A stretch of 64,000 bases of DNA from assembly GCA_020637755.1 (NCBI GenBank), contig JACKJW010000005.1, forward strand, positions 1 to 64,000. The letters are read 5' to 3'. Origin of the DNA: Brucellaceae bacterium (GTDB lineage Bacteria; Pseudomonadota; Alphaproteobacteria; Rhizobiales; Rhizobiaceae). Each line of letters begins with the position of its first letter. Position 1 is the first letter of the stretch. Positions 16,762-24,968 of the stretch are shown piece after piece. The notes beneath the pieces are model-generated. The model ran no database searches and was not told the origin of the DNA. It saw nothing but the letters and a program-made list of their open reading frames with translations. The position numbers and the translations under genes were made by a program.

Positions 16762-17685
16762 TCACGAAAGGCGCGTGAGCAGCAGAACCGCAATTCCCGC
16801 GACAATCAATGTGCAGCCGATGATTTCAAGCCTGTTGACCGGTTCGCGGAACACAAAAACCGTCGTGGCGAAGGTGAAGAGCATCTCGATCTGCGCCAGT
16901 GCCTTGACCATGGCGGCCTGCTGCAGCGTCATGGCTGCGAACCAGCCGAAGGAGGCCAGCGCGCCGGCGATGCCGGTCAGCAGTGACGGCTTCCATGCGG
17001 CGCGGATGCGCTTCAGTTCGGCGGGATCGCGCAACAGCATCCAGACCAGCATGACGAAACTTTGCAGCAGGATGGCACAAACCAGCACCGTTGCGGCCTG
17101 CACCATGAAATCCGGCCTTTGCATGGTTTGGCCCAGCGTCAGCGAAGCGGCGCGGTATGCCACCGCCGCCACACCAAAGAGCGTGCCGGAGGCGAGGCCC
17201 GTCAACGCAGTGGGCGTGACAAGCGAGGTGACCAGCGCGCGCGGCGTCACCGGACCCCGCGCGACGGAGATGAGCATGACGCCGAGGACTGAAAGCACGA
17301 TGGCTGCAACCGCGCCTGCCGTCATCCGGTCTCCCAGAAACAGCAGACCGAAAATGCCGGCCTGCACCGGCTCGGTGCGCGAGTAGGCGCTGCCGACGGC
17401 GAAATTCCGGAACGCAAAAAGGTGGACCAGCAGGGCCTGCGCGGCAATCTGCGCCCCGGCCGCGACGGCCACCCACAGGGCGAAGGTCCATGAAAACTGT
17501 GGAAGCGGCGCCTGCTTCCACCACAGGATCGCGGCCAGCAGCAGCAGGGCGACCGGCGCGCCGAAGCCGAAACGCACGAAGGTTGCGCCCGTCGTGCCCA
17601 TCGCGCCCTTGAGATGCTTTTGCAGGCCGGACCGGATGTTCTGCAGAAATGCCGAGGTGATGGTGATGGCGATCCAGAGATCCAC
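16762..17685 (-). CDS. EamA/DMT-superfamily transporter
   Basis: A 307-residue membrane protein with about ten hydrophobic helices in two EamA repeats. The first runs to about residue 140 (IAITITSAFLQNIRSGLQK at the start, then FLGDRMTAGAVAAI), the second to the end (TFATTVFVFREPVNRLEIIG). Members export metabolites or amino acids; the substrate is unknown. It stands alone between the GMC pair and the diguanylate cyclase genes. The 77 bases before the Tat mini-protein ATG (16685-16761) hold the end of this gene's neighbourhood and the mini-protein's promoter region, with no clear match. Confidence 0.86.
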   Translation of the reverse strand: MDLWIAITITSAFLQNIRSGLQKHLKGAMGTTGATFVRFGFGAPVALLLLAAILWWKQAPLPQFSWTFALWVAVAAGAQIAAQALLVHLFAFRNFAVGSAYSRTEPVQAGIFGLLFLGDRMTAGAVAAIVLSVLGVMLISVARGPVTPRALVTSLVTPTALTGLASGTLFGVAAVAYRAASLTLGQTMQRPDFMVQAATVLVCAILLQSFVMLVWMLLRDPAELKRIRAAWKPSLLTGIAGALASFGWFAAMTLQQAAMVKALAQIEMLFTFATTVFVFREPVNRLEIIGCTLIVAGIAVLLLTRLS

Positions 17686-17754
17686 GAGAGCTCCCCTGAC
17701 TGGAGACCCTCCTTACAGGTGGCAACTGCAACCGCGCAAGCGCAGGGGATCGCG

Positions 17755-18489
17755 TCAGGCCGCAGCCTGCCTGCCACCATCGATCACGACAAGGTTCCGG
17801 CCGCCAGATTTCGCTTGGTAAAGGCAGGTATCGGCAGCATGCATCCAGCCGGCGATGTCATCACCGGGATGGTGCGACACCCCACCCACGGAAACCGTAA
17901 GCCTGTGGCGGATGCCATCGGCGGGCTCGAAGCGGACAGCCTCCACGGCACAGCGGATCCGTTCGGCAATGAGAAGCGCATCCTGCGCGGTCGCCCCGGC
18001 CAGAAGGATGGCAAACTCCTCGCCGCCGATCCGCCCGAGAAGATCATCCTCGCGCACCGATCCGCGCATGGCGGTGGCCATTGCCATCAGCGCCTCATCG
18101 CCGGCCTGGTGGCCATAGCGGTCGTTGACCTGCTTGAAATGATCGGCGTCGATGACAAGCAGGGCCCCGGCATCACACCGGCGGCGTCTGCCGGCAAGGC
18201 GATTCAGGAAGGCATCGCGGTTCAGGAAGCCCGTCATGGGATCGACATCGGCACGTTTGCGCAGCCGGGCGTTTTCTTCACGCAGGTGCCGGACCTGTTC
18301 AGCAAGACAGGTTCGCCGGCGCATGCCGACGATTGCCTGACCGATGGCAATCGCTGTCATGAAGCCGGTCAGCAGCCACGGTGTCCAATCGGGACCAGCG
18401 CGGGACACGACTTCCTGTGCTTCGGACGCCGCAGCGCCGAAGCAGGGATAGGCACAAATGGCCAAGGTCATGGAAAGGGTTCTGTTCAT
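17755..18489 (-). CDS. Membrane-anchored diguanylate cyclase (GGDEF)
   Basis: A 244-residue protein. A signal-anchor or signal peptide (MNRTLSMTLAICAYPCFGAA) and a transmembrane helix at about 36-54 precede a short coiled coil and one GGDEF domain. The active site is GRIGGEEFAI, and REDD five residues before it is a complete RxxD product-inhibition site, so it should make cyclic di-GMP and be feedback inhibited. ATG 18489 was chosen because the upstream frame lacks sense before the signal sequence. It follows a second, closely similar cyclase gene in the same direction. Confidence 0.87.
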   Translation of the reverse strand: MNRTLSMTLAICAYPCFGAAASEAQEVVSRAGPDWTPWLLTGFMTAIAIGQAIVGMRRRTCLAEQVRHLREENARLRKRADVDPMTGFLNRDAFLNRLAGRRRRCDAGALLVIDADHFKQVNDRYGHQAGDEALMAMATAMRGSVREDDLLGRIGGEEFAILLAGATAQDALLIAERIRCAVEAVRFEPADGIRHRLTVSVGGVSHHPGDDIAGWMHAADTCLYQAKSGGRNLVVIDGGRQAAA

Positions 18490-18599
18490 CCGCCCGGACG
18501 CCCGCCTGCCATACACGACAAACGGATCATTGCACGCGACGATTAAGGCCGGGGTAACCCGGAAGGGAAAATTCCAATCAAATTGGATGGAACGCGCGC

Positions 18600-19361
18600 T
18601 CAAGCAGCCAGATCGAGGCGTTGGGGCATCACGACCCGGTTGCGGCCCGCATTCTTGGCTTCATACAGGCGCCCGTCGGCTTCCCGCATCATCTCCGAGA
18701 TCGAGGCACCAGGCTTGACCAGCGTGCCTCCGATGGACACCGACAGGGCCCGGACAACATTGGCACGCGGCTCGAAATGAAGCGCTGCGACCGCAGCCCG
18801 GATGCGTTCTGCCACGGCATGGGCATCGACGGGATTGGCGCCGGCGAGGTAGACGGCGAATTCCTCACCGCCGATACGGCCGAGGATGTCGCAATCGCGG
18901 ACAGACTTGACGATGGCATCGGTGATGGCCAGCAGGGCCTCGTCGCCGGTCAGATGGCCGTAATTGTCGTTGATGGCCTTGAAGTGGTCGGCATCGACGA
19001 TCAGCATGGCGCCGGCATCACTCTTGCGCCGCAGCTTCTCCAGAGCCTCGAAGAAGGCCTCGCGGTTCAGCATGCCCGTCATGGAATCGGTGTTCGATTT
19101 CTTCTGGAGCATCTCGTAAGCGCGCGCCAGCTGCCGGTTGGCGCTGTCCAGATCGGCAAGCGCCTGGTTGAGCTCATGGTTGCGCAGCGATACGGCGTAG
19201 CTGACGACAAAGGCCACGATAGCCGGAATGAGGAACGCAGCCTGGACCGGTGTGTGCATGTCGGTCCGGCCATGGATGACCAGGTAAAAATAGCTGGGGA
19301 TGAAGAAGAAGCAGCAGCCATAGACGAGGCTGAGCACGAATTTCCGGGATTTCTTGGACAT
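18600..19361 (-). CDS. Membrane-anchored diguanylate cyclase (GGDEF), tandem copy
   Basis: A 253-residue protein with two transmembrane helices (about 8-27 and 37-58), a coiled coil (HELNQALADLDSANRQLARA) and a GGDEF domain. The active site GRIGGEEFAV and the inhibitory site RDCD are intact. The ATG at 19361 has GGGAG ten bases upstream and gives MSKKSRKFV. The catalytic domain resembles that of the next gene along its length, including VDADHFKxxND and the GRIGGEEF block, so the pair probably arose by duplication, with different N-terminal sensors. Confidence 0.9.
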   Translation of the reverse strand: MSKKSRKFVLSLVYGCCFFFIPSYFYLVIHGRTDMHTPVQAAFLIPAIVAFVVSYAVSLRNHELNQALADLDSANRQLARAYEMLQKKSNTDSMTGMLNREAFFEALEKLRRKSDAGAMLIVDADHFKAINDNYGHLTGDEALLAITDAIVKSVRDCDILGRIGGEEFAVYLAGANPVDAHAVAERIRAAVAALHFEPRANVVRALSVSIGGTLVKPGASISEMMREADGRLYEAKNAGRNRVVMPQRLDLAA

Positions 19362-19545
19362 CTTATTGATACTCCCTGCTTCGGTCATGCTTACAGCAGG
19401 AAGCTTGCAAATATCTTAAGGTTACAACCGTTGATTTTGACAACCTGTGGGAGCCGGAACCCCTGCGGGCTGGCGGGAGCACCTTGCGGACCACGTCCGC
19501 CTGTTTTCGTTGGACCACGCTGTTTTGCGGTGCAATGATCCCGCC

Positions 19546-20250
19546 ATGACAGACAATGTTTCGCCCAACGACTTTGCCCATGTCCGCCAATGGGTCTTCG
19601 ACCTCGACAACACACTTTATCCCCATCACGCAAACCTGTTCGCCCAGATCGATGTGCGGATGACCGATTATGTCTCGGCCCTGCTGCAATTGCCGCGCGA
19701 TGAGGCGCGCAAGGTCCAGAAGGATTTTTACCGCGACTACGGAACGACGCTGAACGGGCTGATGGTGCGTTTCGGCATCGACCCGGACGACTTTCTGCAA
19801 AAGGTGCACGACATCGACTATTCGTGGCTCGATCCGGACCCGGCGCTGGGCGAGGCGATCCGGCAGCTTCCCGGCCGGAAGTTCATCTTCACCAACGGGG
19901 ATCGCGGCCATGCCGAGCGCACCGCGCGGCAGCTCGGGATTCTCGACCATTTCGACGAGATTTTCGACATTGTCGCAGCCGGCCTCGTGCCGAAACCGGC
20001 CCGCGAAACCTATGACAAGTTTGCTGCCCTGCACCGTATCGACGGGAGGCGGGCGGCGATGTTCGAGGATCTGGCGCGCAACCTGACGGAGCCCAAGGCC
20101 ATGGGCATGAAAACCGTGCTCGTCGTGCCGCGCAATTTCGAGCCGGTCTTTTCCGAGGTCTGGGAACGGGACAGCGCGGAAGAGGGCACTGTCGATCACG
20201 TGACCGACGATCTGGCGGGTTTCCTGAACGCGATCCTTGCAGGGTTCTAG
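19546..20250 (+). CDS. HAD-family hydrolase, pyrimidine 5'-nucleotidase type
   Basis: A 234-residue HAD phosphatase. Motif I is VFDLDNTLYP (about 17-26), motif II FTNGDRGHAERT near 115, motif III Lys in VPKPARETY near 148, and motif IV MFEDLARNLTEPKAMG near 170. DLDNTLY and the helical cap place it with SDT1/pyrimidine 5'-nucleotidases. It is often the neighbour of argB and dapD in Hyphomicrobiales, and here lies between them with accessory genes on both sides. The ATG at 19546 (MTDNVSPNDF) starts the conserved protein. Confidence 0.9.
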   Translation: MTDNVSPNDFAHVRQWVFDLDNTLYPHHANLFAQIDVRMTDYVSALLQLPRDEARKVQKDFYRDYGTTLNGLMVRFGIDPDDFLQKVHDIDYSWLDPDPALGEAIRQLPGRKFIFTNGDRGHAERTARQLGILDHFDEIFDIVAAGLVPKPARETYDKFAALHRIDGRRAAMFEDLARNLTEPKAMGMKTVLVVPRNFEPVFSEVWERDSAEEGTVDHVTDDLAGFLNAILAGF

Positions 20251-20307
20251 CGAGGCCAGGCGCGGCGGCAGGGGCCGCGCGCGCCCGGCCATGAGCGGAC
20301 TTGCGGC

Positions 20308-20868
20308 CTATTGCTTCGGCTTGTTGCCCTGATCCATCTTCGAGTGATCCATGGAGCCGTGGTCCATCATCATCCTGCCCTGTTCCAGGGTCTTGACGGG
20401 CAGGGTGAGCTCGACCTTGCCGGCCTTCTCGAAGGTCAGGACGACAGGCACGGCCTGGCCCTCCTCGAAGCGTTCGGCCACCTGAAGGAACATCAGGTGA
20501 TAGCCGCCGGGCTTCAATTCCACCGTGGAGCCGGCCGGAACGGCGAGGCCGTCTGCGAGCTGGCGCATCTTCATGACATTGTCGATCACAGCCATTTCGT
20601 GGATTTCGGAACGCCCGGCACGCGGGGTCTCGACGGCCACCAGCCGGTCGTCGTCCTTACCGGTGTTGGTGACGGTCAGAAACCCGCCGGCGGCGGGTTG
20701 TGCGGGCAGCATGGCGCGTGCCCAATAACCGCTGATCTCAAGATCACCGGCCTTAACCATGGCCATGTCAGTGGCACCGGCTTCGGCAGGCATCAGAAGC
20801 GGTGCGGCTATTGCGGTTGAAAGAGTGAGGACGATGGCCACAGCCATCCGTGCGAACGGAAACTTCAT
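20308..20868 (-). CDS. Periplasmic copper chaperone, PCuAC family
   Basis: A 186-residue secreted protein: signal peptide 1-30, then a PCuAC (DUF461) domain. The Cu(I) motif HxM...M...HxM is visible as SEIHEMAVIDNVMKMRQL and GGYHLMFLQ. A Met/His-rich tail (MMMDHGSMDHSKMDQGN) adds likely copper sites. Family members deliver copper to cytochrome oxidase assembly. CAGGAGA lies before the ATG at 20868. It follows a DUF2946 gene by 72 bases in the same direction, which suggests a small copper operon. Confidence 0.93.
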   Translation of the reverse strand: MKFPFARMAVAIVLTLSTAIAAPLLMPAEAGATDMAMVKAGDLEISGYWARAMLPAQPAAGGFLTVTNTGKDDDRLVAVETPRAGRSEIHEMAVIDNVMKMRQLADGLAVPAGSTVELKPGGYHLMFLQVAERFEEGQAVPVVLTFEKAGKVELTLPVKTLEQGRMMMDHGSMDHSKMDQGNKPKQ

Positions 20869-20940
20869 GATCTTCTCCTGATGGGCGCGCGCACATTTTC
20901 CCGCGTGCCGACGCGCCGTGATTGGCAAATTTTGCGAGGA

Positions 20941-21333
20941 TCAGGAGAGGACAGGTGGCCCGCGGATCGGCTGCGCCCGATTGACGGCCTGTCCGGGCAA
21001 CATGGCGGCAAGCGTGGCATGATGCACCGGTGAGGCGATGCGGCGCGGCACGCGGACCAACGGCTCCGCCGGGACAAGCAGGGCGAAACCACCCGACATG
21101 GCAAGGCAGAAGGGGCAGTCGTCCGCTGCCGCAGGCGCTGTGGGTGTGCCGTCCGGGCCGGCCTTCTGCGTGCCATAGGTGGAGCAGATGACGCCCGCAT
21201 AGGGCGTTCCGGCCGCCCTGGCTTCCGCCAGAGGCTGAAGGAAGGCCGTCAGGATGGCGAAGGCCGCGAGGATGGCGAAGGCCGGTCCGTCGCGGCGCAG
21301 TCTGTCCATGAAGGAAGGGCCGCGTCTGCTCAT
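20941..21333 (-). CDS. DUF2946-type small membrane/exported protein
   Basis: A 130-residue protein with one N-terminal hydrophobic helix (FAILAAFAILTAFLQPLAEA) and a cysteine pattern VICSTYG ... DCPFCLAMSG that matches DUF2946 proteins. These are often found near copper-responsive genes. The cysteines and the neighbouring PCuAC gene suggest a copper link, which is inference. Start is uncertain: ATG 21333 (MSRRGPSF) or 21309 (MDRLRRDG). Confidence 0.7.
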   Translation of the reverse strand: MSRRGPSFMDRLRRDGPAFAILAAFAILTAFLQPLAEARAAGTPYAGVICSTYGTQKAGPDGTPTAPAAADDCPFCLAMSGGFALLVPAEPLVRVPRRIASPVHHATLAAMLPGQAVNRAQPIRGPPVLS

Positions 21334-21426
21334 GGCCCTTGGCCATAAACCCAAACCGCCGCCATGGAAAGCATGGCTGCAGGAAAAGGCAATTCGCCGC
21401 AGGTGAACCACTCTGCCCGGTTCTGA

Positions 21427-22266
21427 TCAGAGCCCGTAGAAGGCTGCGATGGCCGACCAGGCCTCGTCGGCCGTATCGACAAAGGTGATCAGGTCGGGGT
21501 CGTCTGGCGAGATGGTGCCCTGTTCGGCCAGGAATTCCAGATTGATTGCGCCTTCCCAGAAGGCCTTGCCGAAAAGCAGGATCGGGACGCGCTCCATGCG
21601 GCCGGTCTGGATCAGCGTCAGCGTCTCGAACAGCTCGTCCATGGTGCCGAAGCCGCCGGGGAAAACCGAGACGGCCTTGGCCCGCATGATGAAATGCATC
21701 TTGCGGATGGCAAAGTAGTGGAAATTGAAGCAGAGGTCCGGCGTGACATATTCGTTGGGGGCCTGCTCGTGCGGCAGCACGATGTTCAACCCGATGGAGG
21801 GGGCGCCGACGTCCTGCGCGCCGCGGTTTCCTGCCTCCATGACACCGGGCCCGCCACCGGTGACGACGACAAATTCGCGATAGCGCGACTTGGCCGATTC
21901 CTGCGAACAGAGGCGGGCAAACTTGCGTGCTTCCTCGTAATATTTGGCGTTTTCAAGAAGGTTGGCCTTCTGTACCTCGTTCTTGGCAGCCCAGGCAGCG
22001 CCGCCCGGCTCGGGAATACGCGCACCGCCAAACATGATGACCGTGGACCGGATGCCGCGCTCGGTCAGCATCATTTCGGGCTTGAGCAATTCGAGTTGCA
22101 GGCGCACGGCGCGCAGGTCGCGGTGCGTCATGAAATCCTGGTCGGTCCAGGCAAGCCTGTATGCGGGCGCGCGCGTCTGCGGCGTCTCCGGTACTGCCCT
22201 CGCGCGCTTCACATCATCACCGGAATGCGGCAATGGCGTCCAGCTGCTCTTGTCTTCAGGCGTCAT
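21427..22266 (-). CDS. LOG-family protein (TIGR00730), cytokinin-riboside phosphoribohydrolase type
   Basis: A 279-residue protein of the LOG/lysine decarboxylase-like family. The nucleotide site GGGPGVMEAGNRGA lies near 165 and the signature PGGFGTMDELFE near 230. LOG enzymes split nucleoside 5'-monophosphates to base and ribose phosphate. This longer form with about 80 extra N-terminal residues is common in alphaproteobacteria. ATG 22266 (MTPEDKSSW) starts the protein; the frame runs much further upstream but there is antisense to dapD. It is divergent from dapD with 145 bases between. Confidence 0.88.
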   Translation of the reverse strand: MTPEDKSSWTPLPHSGDDVKRARAVPETPQTRAPAYRLAWTDQDFMTHRDLRAVRLQLELLKPEMMLTERGIRSTVIMFGGARIPEPGGAAWAAKNEVQKANLLENAKYYEEARKFARLCSQESAKSRYREFVVVTGGGPGVMEAGNRGAQDVGAPSIGLNIVLPHEQAPNEYVTPDLCFNFHYFAIRKMHFIMRAKAVSVFPGGFGTMDELFETLTLIQTGRMERVPILLFGKAFWEGAINLEFLAEQGTISPDDPDLITFVDTADEAWSAIAAFYGL

Positions 22267-22411
22267 GATTCCCAGTCCCGTAGCGTGATGCGGCCATGCG
22301 ATGACGCACAGGCGATTGACCCCCACGGGCCCTTCGCATAGTTTCCGCGCGATCCCCGGAGCCAGTCTAACGGCCCGAAACTTAACGCAGTGTTCTTGTG
22401 GAGCCCTTTTC

Positions 22412-23266
22412 ATGCCGAAGTCCGATCTTTCCGCCCTGGAGACCGTCATCGAGAAGGCGTTCGAGGAGCGCGAAGGCATTTCCACTTCCACGCGCGGGGA
22501 AGTGCGCGATGCGGTGGAAACGGCACTGAACCTGCTGGACCGTGGCGAAGCGCGCGTGGCCAGCCGCGGCAGCGACGGCCAGTGGACCGTGCACCAGTGG
22601 CTGAAGAAGGCGGTGCTGCTGTCCTTCCGTCTGAACCCGATGGACATCATCAAGGGCGGTCCGGGCGATGCGACCTGGTGGGACAAGGTGCCGTCCAAGT
22701 TCGATGCCTGGCGCGCCCACGAGTTCGAGCAGGCCGGGTTCCGCGCCGTGCCCAACTGCATCGTTCGCCGCTCGGCCTTCATCGGCAAGGGCGTGGTGCT
22801 GATGCCTTCCTTCGTTAACCTCGGTGCCTATGTGGACGAGGGCACGATGGTCGATACCTGGGCGACGGTCGGCTCCTGCGCGCAGATCGGCAAGAACGTG
22901 CACCTGTCGGGCGGTGTCGGAATTGGCGGCGTGCTGGAACCGCTGCAGGCCGGACCGACCATCATCGAGGACAATTGCTTCATCGGCGCACGTTCGGAAG
23001 TGGTGGAAGGCTGCATCGTGCGTGAGGGTGCCGTGCTCGGCATGGGCGTCTATATCGGCAAATCCACCAAGATCGTTGATCGCGAGACCGGCGAAATCCA
23101 CATGGGCGAGGTTCCGCCCTATTCCGTGGTCGTGTCCGGCTCGATGCCCGGCAAAAATCTGCCCGGACAGAACATCGGCCCCAGCCTCTATTGCGCCGTG
23201 ATCGTGAAGAAGGTCGACGAGCGCACGCGTTCCAAGACCTCGATCAACGAATTGCTGCGCGATTGA
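22412..23266 (+). CDS. dapD: 2,3,4,5-tetrahydropyridine-2,6-dicarboxylate N-succinyltransferase
   Basis: A 284-residue acyltransferase of lysine and meso-diaminopimelate biosynthesis. An N-terminal helical domain (to about 105) is followed by a left-handed beta-helix of hexapeptide repeats (for example [20 protein letters not shown]) and the C-terminal [15 protein letters not shown] part. The start [10 protein letters not shown] at 22412 matches the family. dapE lies 1.7 kb downstream in the same direction, separated by three small membrane-protein genes. Confidence 0.97.
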   Translation: MPKSDLSALETVIEKAFEEREGISTSTRGEVRDAVETALNLLDRGEARVASRGSDGQWTVHQWLKKAVLLSFRLNPMDIIKGGPGDATWWDKVPSKFDAWRAHEFEQAGFRAVPNCIVRRSAFIGKGVVLMPSFVNLGAYVDEGTMVDTWATVGSCAQIGKNVHLSGGVGIGGVLEPLQAGPTIIEDNCFIGARSEVVEGCIVREGAVLGMGVYIGKSTKIVDRETGEIHMGEVPPYSVVVSGSMPGKNLPGQNIGPSLYCAVIVKKVDERTRSKTSINELLRD

Positions 23267-23317
23267 TCTGCGGGGCGTCCGGGTTCACGATCACGCAGAC
23301 AAGGGGGACCGGACCCG

Positions 23318-23698
23318 TTGCCTGACACGGACCTGAGCACCTTCCTCTGGCTTTACACCAGCACGCGCGGGCGGCTTGGCCGCCTGCCCTTCTTTCTGGC
23401 CATGCTGCTGATGGCCGTCATCCTGACGCTGTTCCTCTATCTGGCAGGATCTTCGGGCAAGGACACGGCGGGCGAGACCTTCTGGGCCGGCGTGTTCCTG
23501 CTGGGATGCGTCGCCAGCTTGTGGCTGAGCTTTGCGCTGGCGGCCAAGCGCGCCCATGATTTTGGCCAGCCGACCATCATGGGCATCCTGATGATTTTGC
23601 CGCTGGTCTCGGTTGTCGCCTTCATCGCTTTCTGTTTCATACCCGGCCATCCGGGGCCAAATGCCTTCGGCGCAAGCACCAATTCGCGTCAGGCCTGA
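23318..23698 (+). CDS. DUF805 membrane protein
   Basis: A 126-residue protein with three to four hydrophobic helices. It shows the DUF805 pattern: an R-x-x-R-L motif (TRGRLGRLPFF) before the first helix, then AAKRAHDFGQP after the second or third. Function is unknown. The start appears to be TTG at 23318, with GGGGGACC just upstream; no in-frame ATG precedes the conserved start. It lies 51 bases after dapD. Confidence 0.82.
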   Translation: MPDTDLSTFLWLYTSTRGRLGRLPFFLAMLLMAVILTLFLYLAGSSGKDTAGETFWAGVFLLGCVASLWLSFALAAKRAHDFGQPTIMGILMILPLVSVVAFIAFCFIPGHPGPNAFGASTNSRQA

Positions 23699-23742
23699 AG
23701 CGCAAGGCAGGCAAGCCTTTTTCAAGGCTTTGATGGCAGACT

Positions 23743-24474
23743 ATGGCCATGCCTTACTCGAGACTTGATCCCGACCTGATCCTGAAAACCGCCGACACGC
23801 TGGAAAAGCGCATCGGCGAGCGCTTTCCGGAATCCGGGTTGCGAACAGTGGCGGCCGAGCTTGCCGAGACAGGGCGGACGATTAGCGCCGAGGCTGCTGC
23901 CATCGAGAAGGATGACTGGTTCTGGCGCTCGATGACCTGGGCCGGAATCCTGCTCGGCGCCATCACGCTCTTCTTCGTGGCCCGGACTCTCCGCTTTGAC
24001 CGGATCGAGACCGGCACCTTCGACGTGTTGCAGGGTGTGGACGCGCTGTTCAATACGCTGGTTCTGACCGGCGCGGGCATCGTTGCCCTGATGGGCCTGG
24101 AAAGCCGGCAAAAGCGCAAGAAAGTGCTTCAGGGCCTGCACAAACTGCGTTCGCTCATCCACATCATCGACATGCACCAACTCACCAAGGACCCGGCGGT
24201 CTTCTCGCAGGGTTTTGTTGCCACCGGCTCCTCCCCCGCGCGGCCCATGAGCGCTTTCGAGCTGAAACGCTATCTCGACTATTGTTCGGAGATGCTGTCG
24301 CTGACCGGCAAGTTCGCCGCACTCTATGCCCAGACCCTGCCCGACATGGAAGTGGTCAATGCAGTCAACGATGTTGAAGCGCTTGGCACCAACCTGTCGC
24401 GCAAGATCTGGCAGAAGATCATGCTCATTCATGAGGAGAGCCAGCCCCTGAAACGCACACGCAAGGCTGGCTGA
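23743..24474 (+). CDS. Conserved hypothetical membrane protein
   Basis: A 243-residue protein I do not recognise. A cytoplasmic N-terminal part (1-60) is followed by two hydrophobic helices (about 62-80 and 104-120, VLTGAGIVALMGLESRQKRKK) and a long, mostly helical C-terminal part with many charged residues (HIIDMHQLTKDP, KRYLDYCSEMLSLTGKFAAL). It lies between dapD and dapE and three bases before the next membrane-protein gene, so these are probably co-transcribed. Confidence 0.8.
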   Translation: MAMPYSRLDPDLILKTADTLEKRIGERFPESGLRTVAAELAETGRTISAEAAAIEKDDWFWRSMTWAGILLGAITLFFVARTLRFDRIETGTFDVLQGVDALFNTLVLTGAGIVALMGLESRQKRKKVLQGLHKLRSLIHIIDMHQLTKDPAVFSQGFVATGSSPARPMSAFELKRYLDYCSEMLSLTGKFAALYAQTLPDMEVVNAVNDVEALGTNLSRKIWQKIMLIHEESQPLKRTRKAG

Positions 24475-24477
24475 GCG

Positions 24478-24921
24478 ATGGACCTGACTGTTGCCGGAGA
24501 TGCCTGCAAAACGCGTGGCCGTGCCGACTATTCCTGGCGGATCGTGTTTCTGGTCGGCGGTCTTCCTGCGCCACTGACGATCCTGATACCTCTTGGCGTC
24601 TGGGCCGCCGACCTGACCAACGGAATGGAGGGAGGCCGTTCGCTGCCGGTCATGGCCGCGCTCGCCGCAGGTGCCGTGGCTGTCGGCCTGTTTTTCTCCT
24701 TCGTCTATTTCCGCGAGACCGCATCACGCCTTGAGGACATCGGCGCACCGCTCTCCTGGCTTGTCGTTCCGGCGGCGAGCCTCGGCATGATGATGGCTGA
24801 TGTGATGGCGCACGGCTCGTTCTCCGGACATGTTTTCCTCGTCTTCTTTCTCCTGTTCCTGGTATTCACCGTGCTGGCCGGGTCGCTGCCCCGCGGCTTC
24901 ATGACATCAAGGGGCCGGTGA
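24478..24921 (+). CDS. Hypothetical four-helix membrane protein
   Basis: A 147-residue protein with four predicted transmembrane helices (about 22-44, 57-77, 92-110 and 118-136) and short loops. I do not recognise a family. It begins three bases after the previous stop and ends 47 bases before dapE, so it belongs to the dapD-dapE transcription unit. The ATG at 24478 is the only sensible start. Confidence 0.75.
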   Translation: MDLTVAGDACKTRGRADYSWRIVFLVGGLPAPLTILIPLGVWAADLTNGMEGGRSLPVMAALAAGAVAVGLFFSFVYFRETASRLEDIGAPLSWLVVPAASLGMMMADVMAHGSFSGHVFLVFFLLFLVFTVLAGSLPRGFMTSRGR

Positions 24922-24968
24922 GGCGTCCGGCAGATGACAAGGCACGCGCCTTGGGCTAGTCACGGATC

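Noticed and set aside
22316..22342. TTGACC ... CATAGT as a dapD promoter
   Set aside because: The spacer is only 15 bases, too short for a normal sigma-70 promoter.
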